Origin: Isoetes taiwanensis
Lineage: Eukaryota; Streptophyta; Lycopodiopsida; Isoetales; Isoetaceae
Assembly (NCBI GenBank): GCA_021234155.1
Contig: JAJEKV010000037.1
Span: 1,856,171-1,920,170 of the forward strand
Reading direction: 5' to 3'
Length of the DNA stretch: 64,000 nt
The translations under genes were made by a program, and so were the position numbers. Positions 43,481 to 53,413 of the stretch are shown piece by piece (position 1 is the first letter of the stretch; the number at the start of each line of letters is the position of its first letter). The notes under the pieces were generated by a model. That model was given only the letters and a program-made list of their open reading frames with translations. It did no database searches and was not told where the DNA came from.

Positions 43481-46110
43481 GTGAGGTGGCGCAAATATAT
43501 TGAGGTGGCATATATATTATAAATGCACCATAAATGAAATGGGTCTGCATAATAAATGCCATTAATTATTGATGTGGCATTGCATTCGAAAAGGTAATAA
43601 ATGTGGTGTTGGGGTAGAGGTCGTAATCTAGCCCTTGCATGGAATTCTATATGCGTATGTGGCGTTATAGCATTGATAGCATTGATGGGTGGAATATTAA
43701 GATAGGTTTTCGAAAAGGGGGAAATAAAAATTCGTGTGCTGAGCTGGATGCCTGACATGCCTTGTCGGATTGCTTTGCTCTGACCGGAGATAGCATCCAG
43801 GTAGGAAGGCGGAGCATGGCGGAAAGGACTGGTGCTTTAATTGTTGGCTGCTGGAGACAAGACAGCATCGAGATGGTTGGTTCGTAGTGGGGGCGGTCTT
43901 CTTAGATGGTAAGAGCATGTCGGTCTGAGGAGGTCGTATTTAGAGACATGAAGTTTAGAGGCATGAAGTTAAGCGCTTACAGTAGGTGCCGATTAGATGG
44001 TCTGGTGGTAATGCTCGCTTGAAGGAGCTATTGGAAGAAGGATTTCAGCTACGATCTTGCTAGGTAAATTTGTTCTATCCTATTTTCTATTATGCACTTG
44101 AATCCAGGCCATCCCCATTCTGCAATTATCTAGGACCAGTGCATAGGACCATCTAGAATTTGATTTACCGAGTTGAGAACAATAAATTGAGTGCTCAAAA
44201 ATTTGTGGTAGAACATTACCGGCTTTGAAGCTCGTCGACGCTTAGGTATATGGAAGCTTTAAATGCATTCCAATCGGTCGAAGAGAGAGATTTCGGTGGC
44301 TTTGATGCAGTGAGCTTCTGTGGGGAAACGGGGACACACAGACCAGGTTTTAAGGTTTATAACCAGACTGTAACCACATTGATGGCTTGATTTTTTTGCC
44401 TTGCGGGAACCTTTTTGCTCGTGCTTCTGCTCTGTGATACTCCGTAATGGCCATGGCATACTGGAGATCCGCCCTGTTTCTAGTGAAAACTCCATTTTTT
44501 TTTTTTTTTTTTTTTTTTTGTTTGTTGGGATTCTCACCCACCATTCAACTTGAATCCAAATAGCAGGGGCCGATCTGCTCCCATATCAGGCCATTAGTTA
44601 TGGCAGCCCACAGATTGGTAGATGCGGCTTTAAAGAAGGGTTTCGCAACTGTGGCACCCAAACAAATGCTGCCATATAAGTTTTCCTGTTCTTCTGTCCG
44701 CTTGGGCATTTTTGGGGTCTTTTGCTGGCTATGGTAGTCTTTTAATGTAGCTACTCTGAGCTTTGCTCGCCGTATTGATAGCTTGCCGTCACTGCCAATC
44801 ATGTCCGCATTTGTTCTATTGTATTATCCTTTCGATTAACACTGCACATTTACAGGTGACGGTGGAGGTTTCTTTAAAGCCCAGGGCTTTGCCACCTAAT
44901 GGGGTTATTGTGCCGCTCTTCTAGACCTTTTTTGCATTGGTTACTTCATCATTGCTCTTAGGCATTTCATTTCCAACGTGCGCCAGACCGACCTACATGA
45001 TTTACTAGTAAGGTTTATATTGCGAGCATTTTCATTCATTTTCCATTCATTTTCATAGTTGTTTCCCTCAACCAGATGATCTTTCCTTTAGATTCTGGAG
45101 GTTTTGTTGGCAGAACACGATTATCTCGCAGAACTGTGTATGTAAATGTTGTGAGACAAAGTTGCTTGGGGCACTACTCAGAAAAAGGGGGCGTATCAAC
45201 AAGACTGGTCGTACTTAACATGGTATGGCTCCTTTCTTGGTTCTTGGTACTACTAATGGTGCAAAAAGTCAAATTGATGTGACTGGAATGGAACGTATGC
45301 TTAAGTTGTTTGTCAATTCACTGAAGAGTAGGGGCATCTTCTATATAATATGCATCTGAAAATGTATTGCGTGCTGGCTATGCACTATAACTCTTTTAGG
45401 CCAGAAGTGGACATTTGGCTTACATGATGTTAAATTTGCTCATTACTAATTGTCCTGTGTGTTTTTCATTTCATTATACACGGCAGTCGACAAATTTCAA
45501 TTTTCAGTCCTTTTTGACGGTGGCCTTATTAGTGTTGTGTACATGCGCATACATCAAGATGCACTTTCCTACTGTATTAGGCAGAAGAACAGGGTAAACT
45601 ATTGTCTTAGAAAAATCAGTAAACTAGTCTTCTTTCTGTTCTAGTAAAGAAGCAACCAAGTTAAGCTTTATAAAATATTCAAGAATCTGCTAGTGATAAT
45701 AGGAGGTTTCACTTAAAATTGGAGACCTGCCAATTTATGTAGTTAGGCTGTGAATGTAAAAAACTCTAATAGCTATCCATCCTATTGTTGTGTTACGTCT
45801 TTACTTCTCCTTTTGTTGCACTATAACTAGAAACAGTAGAAACGAGCACGTGATCAGGCAGCAAGTTGATGAAGTGACGTTAGCCTTTTTTTCATAAATA
45901 TGGAAACCTTTCTAATTACTTCATTCCACAGTTTTCGAGGATTCTTCTGGAAAGCTGCTCGGATAGATAAGCATAGACTACTTACTGAAAGCTTTAGTAT
46001 GCTTTATTTTTAATGTTTTTGCAACTTTCATAAAACTATCTAGAAATAGATGCCTATGTTCAGAATGCGATAAGTTGACTTATACTTGATGACAGTTTGA
46101 GCAGACAAAA
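43481..46110. other. Unassigned DNA inside the LTR element
   Basis: Short frames only. A poly-T run of about 26 lies at 44493-44519. A few exon-like bits occur, for example TVEVSLKPRALPPNGVIVPL after TTTACAG at 44857, but no family is recognisable. It may include captured fragments or the element's own non-coding interior. Confidence 0.35.
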
Positions 46111-46111
46111 T

Positions 46112-46190
46112 GTGGAGATGTTCTCTAGAATGATTTTGTAGATGAAGCCCTATGGAGACGTTCTCTAGAATGATTTTGTAGATGAAACCC
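46112..46190. repeat. Two-copy ~40-bp tandem repeat
   Basis: GGAGATGTTCTCTAGAATGA and GGAGACGTTCTCTAGAATGA, each continuing TTTTGTAGATGAA, lie about 41 bp apart. Confidence 0.8.
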
Positions 46191-46489
46191 TTGGACAGTA
46201 GATGCTTACGAGAGGCCCATAAGAATAAGCAATGGCAGAAAGGGCATGCCCAGAGGACACATGCCAAAATCATCCCGGAAGAGATGGCGAGGTGCTAAAC
46301 TATGGAAAAGAGAGCCACGCGGAGTTTTGGCGAATTTTGATTTGTGCAGCTGGACTTGACATGGACTTTCCATGATTACAATTTTATATATGTTAGGAAT
46401 GGAATGTCGTACTTCAATCTACATACATAGAAGAATCCTAGTAATTCTTTGAAAGAGCAATGCTAATAAGTTAAATCGTCTATGCATTT

Positions 46490-46637
<148 letters not shown>

Positions 46638-47198
46638 ATTTTTATTAACATATTTCTATCACATAATGCATAGAAGTTTGAAGCGGGAGTTTTATCTCTT
46701 AAACGAGGTAAGTTTTTTGGCCCTATCTCCTGCTCTTATCCATCCTTTTTGTGTTTGTCTGCATTAGAGACCCAGATTAATCTAAACATAGAGTTAGTCA
46801 AATTGGAGACATTGGATGGACAGAGAGCATCTTGGTGGTGCTGGCCCTCTAAAAGTAAAAGTAGAGACAATAGACAAAGAGTATGGTAGGGGCAGAATGA
46901 AAGCATTGCAATCAAGATGGCAGCAATATTGATATGGGTTCGAGGTCAGAATGGGGTGAAAATGGGTTGGTTATGAAACTTGGTAAAAGCTTGAAAGAAT
47001 AGCTCTGAAACATGGTTGTTGTGTCAGAAATTGGTGAATATATGGCAAGGCTAAATGTCAGTAGACCTGCAATGTGTAATAGGTTCCACATGGTCCCCTG
47101 TAGTGGACTTGTAATGCTGAAACAATATGATAAGGAATGTGTTTATCTGCTGTAAACTGATCTGGATTTAATACAAGGAATGTAGACAATTTTGAAAG

Positions 47199-48041
47199 TT
47201 GTATAACTTAATGTCAATCAATCACGACCCGTATTGCATATTTCTTTGGGGTAAATGGATTAAATCAGAAGTAATTTTGCAATCTATCCTTATATGGGGA
47301 AGGCCAAATGCTACAAGTAGAAGGACAAGATTGACCTATATAAGGGAGGAAGGGATCCTCGAATGGGTGGGAATGGGGAAGTGGGTCCTACTGGCATGCC
47401 CTCCCAACACAAAATGGAAGTCAAGCCTTAAGACAATACTAATGAAAAAGGAGGATAAGAGAATATATAACATTACATGTGTCTATGATGTTGTCTTAAG
47501 ATGGGGAAACTTCAATGGGCAAAATGGAATTGTATGGGTCTTGTTGGGGAAAATGCTCGACTGGAGCTGTTGTTATAATTTGGGTCCAACCATGATAACC
47601 TCTGCAACCTCTTATAAGTGCAGGGTCCCAAATGGGGTATGTGGACATAGCTATGGGGTTGGGGGGCAGGCATGGAAGTTGGAGAGGGGGATAAGCTCTA
47701 GTCTACCCAGTAATGGAAATAAGGATTCAATCATTATAACTTTTGCATCCTCTTATAACAACATGGTCTCAATTGGGGGGTGTAGGGTCCCAATGGGGGT
47801 GTGTGGATATGGACAAAGCTATGAGGTGGGGGAGCAAGTATGGAAATTGGTGGTGGGGGCAAGCACTGGTTCAACCAATAACAGTTATATCTGGATCATC
47901 ATATGGGTAGATATTAACTTTTGGGATTTTCAACATAGTGTATATAAATCTAGGGGTCCCTTTGAAAAATTGTCGGTGTCCTCCTTTTTGTCGGAGCCAG
48001 CTTATAAAGTGGATATGTATCAAGATATCAATGATCAATGA
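47199..48041 (+). CDS. Orphan 280-codon frame upstream of LINE endonuclease
   Basis: Open for 280 codons and ending about 110 bp before the LINE EN-RT frame, in the same orientation. It contains an internal repeat: VCGHSYGVGGQAWKLERG and VCGYGQSYEVGEQVWKLVVG. L1 elements often carry ORF1 (RNA-binding, DUF4283 and CCHC) here, but I see neither motif. It may be a divergent ORF1, a 5' UTR that happens to be open, or host DNA. Composition is Gly/Trp/Ser-rich and unlike typical ORF1. Confidence 0.3.
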   Translation: MYNLMSINHDPYCIFLWGKWIKSEVILQSILIWGRPNATSRRTRLTYIREEGILEWVGMGKWVLLACPPNTKWKSSLKTILMKKEDKRIYNITCVYDVVLRWGNFNGQNGIVWVLLGKMLDWSCCYNLGPTMITSATSYKCRVPNGVCGHSYGVGGQAWKLERGISSSLPSNGNKDSIIITFASSYNNMVSIGGCRVPMGVCGYGQSYEVGEQVWKLVVGASTGSTNNSYIWIIIWVDINFWDFQHSVYKSRGPFEKLSVSSFLSEPAYKVDMYQDINDQ

Positions 48042-48151
48042 TTATTGTCTCTTGGAATTTGTCTTGTTATACACAAATCGGAGGGGTTTGGGTAACACCA
48101 AAAATGATAAGGGTACGTGATAAGGGATGATGCTACTTAAGTAGAAAAATC

Positions 48152-49459
48152 ATGAAGATTATTTCGTGGAACCTTCGAGGTATCAAGGGACCTCTAAAGA
48201 GGGCTAGAGTTTTAGCAGCAATGAGATCGATGAACGCAGATATCTTACTTATACAGGAACATAGACTTCCTGACTTCGAGGCTAGTTCCTTAGGTGCCTG
48301 GGTAGGAAGCCAATATTCCTCTTTTACCTGCGCTGCCAGGGGCACTAAAGGGGGTACAGGAACATTATGGAAGGGTTTAACTAGTAAGCTGCAATATGCT
48401 GGGACTGACGGAAGGTGGCAAGCTGTGCAATTTGAGACAGATGGGATTCAATGGGGAGTGATTAATATTTATGCAACAAATAAACCTGCAGAAAGAGCCA
48501 TTCTTTGGAAGGAAATCATGGATTGGGTGATCAGTCAGCCGGTGGCCAACTGGGTTCTAGGCGGTGACCTCAATATGACGGATGTTTGGGATCAAAAGAT
48601 TGGCTTGTATAGAAACCTCTTGGGGGAGGAGCGACTGGCATGGGATTCCCTTCTCAACAATTGTGGCTTCGTTCTCCTCCCACCATCGAATACTCCCTAT
48701 TCATGGTCTAATAAACAAAAAGGAATGGACAGAGTTTACTGTCTGCTAGACAGATTTTATGTGGCCAACAAGTCGGCCCCCTTTATGGACCGGTGCTATG
48801 TGGAAGGGGACCTTTCTTTTTCCCAGTCAGATCATATCCCACAAAAACTAGTATTTGAAGATCTTCCTTCCGCCAGACGAAAAGGAAATGTCCCCTTTAA
48901 ATTCAATACAGGGCTCCTAGGGAAGGATCTCTTTTGTACACCATTTAAAGAATACCTGTTAGCTCAGCCAAGGGAAGAGGGTCTTCCTAGTATGAAATCC
49001 TGGATCAAGAAAAATGCCGATATGAAGGATTGGATAAAAAAGTGGGGGAAACTACGGGCTACCAAGTTCCGGGAAACTAAGGCTGATCTGTACAACCAAG
49101 TTCGACAAGTTAAACAAGGTTTGATTCTAGATCCCTTTAATACTGTCAATCAGGCACTTGAGGAAGAGTTAGAGGTCAGAATAAAAGCGATAGAAGAGGA
49201 AGAGGCTCGAGGGGCCGCTATTAGATCTAAGACCAAATGGTATGCAGAGGTTGATCATGAAAGTTCTAAATGTTTTTTTAGATTGGCAGGAGCAAGGCTG
49301 GCTGAGAATAGTATCACTTCAGTTACTAATGATCAGAACGTGGTTCTTAAAGAGGAGGCAGAAATTAAATCCTTCTTCAGGGATAGTTATGAGGGGTTGT
49401 TCAAAGAAGATCCCCTCCCAAGTGACTATTACAGTCGATGCTCTGAGTGGCTCCCGTGA
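48152..49459 (+). CDS. LINE (L1-type) ORF2, APE endonuclease part
   Basis: 435 codons. The N-terminal 230 residues form an APE-type endonuclease that nicks target DNA: WNLRG at 6-10, E36 in LIQEHR, NIYA near 105, GGDLN at 137-141, LLDRFYV from 198, and SDH at 226-228. All catalytic blocks look intact. The start MKIISWNLRG is the conserved beginning of ORF2. After about residue 240 a linker follows (SKWYAEVDHESSKCFFRL-like region near 360-385). The frame ends at a TGA (49457-49459) that overlaps the RT frame, so one frameshift splits what was a single ~1,210-residue protein. Confidence 0.9.
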   Translation: MKIISWNLRGIKGPLKRARVLAAMRSMNADILLIQEHRLPDFEASSLGAWVGSQYSSFTCAARGTKGGTGTLWKGLTSKLQYAGTDGRWQAVQFETDGIQWGVINIYATNKPAERAILWKEIMDWVISQPVANWVLGGDLNMTDVWDQKIGLYRNLLGEERLAWDSLLNNCGFVLLPPSNTPYSWSNKQKGMDRVYCLLDRFYVANKSAPFMDRCYVEGDLSFSQSDHIPQKLVFEDLPSARRKGNVPFKFNTGLLGKDLFCTPFKEYLLAQPREEGLPSMKSWIKKNADMKDWIKKWGKLRATKFRETKADLYNQVRQVKQGLILDPFNTVNQALEEELEVRIKAIEEEEARGAAIRSKTKWYAEVDHESSKCFFRLAGARLAENSITSVTNDQNVVLKEEAEIKSFFRDSYEGLFKEDPLPSDYYSRCSEWLP

Positions 49460-51795
49460 GGCAAGGCCAGATAGTGACTGATGAAGAAAATAAAGTACTA
49501 CTTCAAGAGCCTCGTGATGTAGAAATCTACAAGACTCTGTGTTCTTTAGCTTCTGGTAAGTCGCCAGGACCTGATGGGTTCCCTCCAGAGTTCTATGTCG
49601 AATTCTGGGATATACTTGGGCCATTCTTCACCGCTGCAATCAAGGGAGCATGGGCGGTCAAATACCTTCACCCAGCCCTAGCAACTGGATTTATCTCCTT
49701 GATTCCAAAAGTCAATAAGCCCCAGGTGCTAAATGAATGGAGACCAATAGCACTAACCAATGTGTTGTACAAAGTAATCATGAAGGTCATTGCTAATCGT
49801 TTGAAGCCAATCTTAACTCGTTTGATTGGATGCGAACAATCAGCTTTTCTCCCAGGCAGGAACATTTTGGACAACTATCTGGCAGCTAGAGAGGGGCTCC
49901 ATTGGTGTAAGTCCTCTCGCCAGAATTGTGTAATGCTGAAGCTGGATTTTCGTAGAGCCTATGACTCTCTTAGGTGGAGCGGGCTAAAAAATGTGATGGC
50001 TCATATGGGCTTTGAAATAAACTTTATTGAGTTAGTTATGGGTTTGAACAAGATGGCATCAGCATCTGTTCTGGTTAATGGTCAGCCGACTGGTCTCTTT
50101 GAGCTCAGAAAGGGGATTAGGCAGGGGTGTCCCCTTGCTCCTTACCTTTTTATAATCATGGCATATCTCTTAACCTGTATGGTGAAAAGCTTGATGACGA
50201 GGGGATTGCTGAATGGGTTACTTCTTCCAGGTTCTAATCTAAATCTGACCATTATGCAATATGCAGATGATACCTTTCTTTTCTTAAGGTACGATGATGG
50301 GAGTTTTCCTGCCTTTCAACAGGTTTTAAATTCTTTTTGCTCCATTTCGGGGATTGGGCTGAATCATGCTAAATGTGATGTAATATGGCCTTTTGAAGAA
50401 GACATTGATACAAGGGTCAGGGCATGGAATTATCATATTGTGGCAGCTACAGAGACGACTAAGCTGTTGGGCATGCCACTTAACCTTGGAGAAAATCTAA
50501 AAGGTCTTTGGGCGCCAATTATAGAAAGGATCAGAAAGAAGGTTAACCTCTGGTCTTGTAAGTCCTTATCCACTATGGGGAGAGTGACAGTAGCCAATGC
50601 AATCCTTAATGCGACTCATATTTATTATTCCTCGGCCATTGTAGCACAGAAGTATATATATGACCAGTTATTAGTAATCATCCGTAAATTCATTTGGGGA
50701 GGGAAGATAGCTGGGGTTGCATGGTCAGAAATGTGCCGAAGTAGGAAGGATGGGGGATTGGGATGTAAAGACCCAATTGTCCAAGGGAAGGTTCTGGCAG
50801 CTAAGTTTGCCTGGAGGGCTATCCAAGGGGATGCATCCCCAGCTATTGCCTTGGTGCGCTACTGGCTTCAGCAGGGTAAGATAAAGGGGAAACCCTCTAC
50901 CCCTAGAGATGAGGTTAGTTCCTACTTTTATAAATTCTCAATGGGTCGAGGTACTTCCCCAGTAATGAGGAAGATATTAGAAGCTTGGCAGGATGTACAG
51001 AGTCTCTTTAGTATAGCAGATGCTCATTGGGAGGCAGGGGGGCTGAGTATATTTTGGAACACTAGGATCTGGGAGAGGGATGCGCTCCCTCTTGCACTTG
51101 TACACCCTCGAGTGTTTACTAAGTGGCGTGTTGCAGGTATTCGTAAGGTTGGGCAGTTGTGGGAAAACGATAGATGGATTACATGGACCAGATTTAAAGC
51201 TCTAGTTCCAGGTGTTGGGGAAGGTGACAGGAAGATCTTTAGGAAGATTATGGTGAATGTCAATACGGTCTCTGGTATTGTAGGGGAAGAAGATAGGTGG
51301 TTGTGTGGGGATGGGGCAGAATATAAAGTCAAAAAGTTGTATGGATTGCTAATGCCACAGTCCCCATTAAAGGCTGCAGATAGGTTGGGACTAGATCAAG
51401 TGGAAACCAAAGGCTTATTGACAAAGTCTTGGGTCTCCTTATGTTCCAAAAAGATCCAATTCTTTCGTTGGATCAGTCTACAAGAAGGTGTATACACTAT
51501 GACATGGCTGTTGAACAAGGGTGTTGTTCAACATGATCTCTGCCCTCTAGGATGTGGAGCGTCAGAGACAATGGATCATCTTTTCTTTTGTCCGACTATA
51601 GGAGACTTCTGGAGGTGGGTTTGTCCAATTATTGGGCTACAGATGTGTCAGCTATCATGGCCGGCCATTCTAGCCAGTATAGGTGCTGATATTATTCAAC
51701 TCACTTTAACCAACATATCACTGGTGTGTATTTGGAAACACCGATGGGTGTGGCTCTTGGAGGACCCGACCGCTTCAAGAATTAGGGATTCGTAA
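49447..51795 (+). CDS. LINE (L1-type) ORF2, reverse transcriptase and zinc-binding tail
   Basis: 782 codons in the next frame. RT motifs: SGKSPGPDGFPPEFY from 36, RPIALTN from 99, LKLDFRRAYDSLRW with catalytic Asp167, RQGCPLAPYLF from 225, and YADDT with Asp274/275. A thumb region and a zf-RVT-like segment follow (IQFFRWISLQEG, CPLGCGASETMDHLFFCPTI). RT with YADD and full-length motifs appears intact. The apparent Met start is not real; translation should continue from the endonuclease frame. Typical of plant L1 LINEs. The frame ends at TAA 51793-51795 with a 3' UTR to 52231. Confidence 0.92.
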   Translation: MAPVRQGQIVTDEENKVLLQEPRDVEIYKTLCSLASGKSPGPDGFPPEFYVEFWDILGPFFTAAIKGAWAVKYLHPALATGFISLIPKVNKPQVLNEWRPIALTNVLYKVIMKVIANRLKPILTRLIGCEQSAFLPGRNILDNYLAAREGLHWCKSSRQNCVMLKLDFRRAYDSLRWSGLKNVMAHMGFEINFIELVMGLNKMASASVLVNGQPTGLFELRKGIRQGCPLAPYLFIIMAYLLTCMVKSLMTRGLLNGLLLPGSNLNLTIMQYADDTFLFLRYDDGSFPAFQQVLNSFCSISGIGLNHAKCDVIWPFEEDIDTRVRAWNYHIVAATETTKLLGMPLNLGENLKGLWAPIIERIRKKVNLWSCKSLSTMGRVTVANAILNATHIYYSSAIVAQKYIYDQLLVIIRKFIWGGKIAGVAWSEMCRSRKDGGLGCKDPIVQGKVLAAKFAWRAIQGDASPAIALVRYWLQQGKIKGKPSTPRDEVSSYFYKFSMGRGTSPVMRKILEAWQDVQSLFSIADAHWEAGGLSIFWNTRIWERDALPLALVHPRVFTKWRVAGIRKVGQLWENDRWITWTRFKALVPGVGEGDRKIFRKIMVNVNTVSGIVGEEDRWLCGDGAEYKVKKLYGLLMPQSPLKAADRLGLDQVETKGLLTKSWVSLCSKKIQFFRWISLQEGVYTMTWLLNKGVVQHDLCPLGCGASETMDHLFFCPTIGDFWRWVCPIIGLQMCQLSWPAILASIGADIIQLTLTNISLVCIWKHRWVWLLEDPTASRIRDS

Positions 51796-52254
51796 TCAGC
51801 TTCAACATGGAAGTAGCCCTCATGGCCTTGGCCCACCACAGGAAGTTTGGCCGCAATTATGACAAGAACTTGGATAGAATTGGCAGTATAAGGGGATTCT
51901 ATTCATTTTTCAAATGTAACTCGATCCGGATTTAAGCAAAGGTGCGAGGGGGGTTTATCAGGATGTTGGATGGAGGCTCTTCGTCTTCAGCGGGATTTTC
52001 TCCTAAGTTCTTGTTGCTTGGAATTGGCTGCTAACTCCATATAGTATCTAAGCCTGGATGAAGACGGTTTTTCCTATAGTAATCCAGGGGTAGGGAAGAT
52101 TGGAGTGGTAGCTTTTTAGTACAATCCTTGACACTTACGAGTTATATCCGCTTTGTGATAATTCTTTCCATCAATCCCATTTGGGGATATCCTATGTAAA
52201 TTTTTATATATTAATACATACTCTTACCCTCAAAAAAAAAAAAAAAAAAAAAAA

Positions 52255-53382
52255 GTTCCTTCTCATAAATATCAACTGAAAAAGTTTTGGTTATGATTAC
52301 ATAGATGACAAACTTTTCAATTGCAACAAGAACTTATTGAACAAAGATTTTGTATCCACCGTTTGGATCTAATAACATTGACTTTGATTCCATAGTCATA
52401 ACCCATTTTATATCTAATGTTCCTCTAGAACAGATTTTGTTGACAACATGTCAACTCTCACACAATGAATACACGCTACAAATTGACCATCTTAGTATAC
52501 AATACGTATGTTCATCTTAGACCATATGTATACATGTGAACATTTGCAACATCTTCACACATCTATTTAACTGCGCTTCAAGTACATTCGTGTTAACTAC
52601 CCATTACATTTACACACTTCAACAATGCCAAAGTCTAATAAATCAATAAACTACCACCGTCTTAGGATTTAGGGTTCCTCTCAGGTTTAGTGTTTGGGGT
52701 TTATGTTATTTAGGTTTCACATGGCATAATTTCTCCCCTAAAGAAGCAGTAACAGGTTGATAAATTCTTTGCAACCTGTTGACTTTGCAAAATCCCTCGT
52801 AGTACAACTACTTATAGTACAACCCCTCATAGTACAAAAACTTGTATATATATTATCATAGTCATATCATATTACCACAGAATCCCCAACAGTAGAAGCT
52901 CACAAAAAATGATGGACCCTTACAGTATGAATACGAATCAAACATTGGCTCAACCACACTCCCTCTGGTATCCGTACGACATTCAAACTATTAAAACCTT
53001 ATATTTTTCTTATGTATACGGTACCAGAGAGGCAATAAAAAAACCCATTTGGTGCACTCACATGTTTCATACCCCATAATCTAGGTGAACCCCCCGGGGT
53101 TGACTTATGCGGAATAGGGCGCACTCCTAATCCATTCATAAGTTCTAACTCAACTCATATGCTGTCTTCATTGACCCTTCCTGAGTCCAACACATTGGGA
53201 CATCTATAACTAATGGTCTCAAGGTTCTTACCTTGCCACTAGTATTATAATACCTATTTGGAACCTTGCGTCTATTCTTTTGCCAAGAACCCCAGGTTCT
53301 TTATGACGCATGTACCAACTTTTTGGACTAGAACACTTTGTAACATTACCATTCTTTTAATATATTGATGACACAGTTCTTC

Positions 53383-53413
<31 letters not shown>

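Larger units (their letters stand above)
48150..52254 (+). mobile_element. L1-type LINE insertion with poly(A) tail
   Basis: The EN-RT frames are followed by about 435 bp of 3' UTR (ending TACATACTCTTACCCTC) and a 23-nt poly(A) at 52232-52254. The 5' limit is uncertain; it may extend to about 46640 if the 47199 frame belongs to it. I could not find the target duplication matching GTTCCTTCTCATAAAT. A single frameshift makes it nearly intact and probably young. Confidence 0.85.

Noticed and set aside
43690-45650. Several plus and minus frames of 60-92 codons considered as genes
   Set aside because: No motif, no coherent splicing and overlapping frames on both strands. Only scattered exon-like phrases remain.
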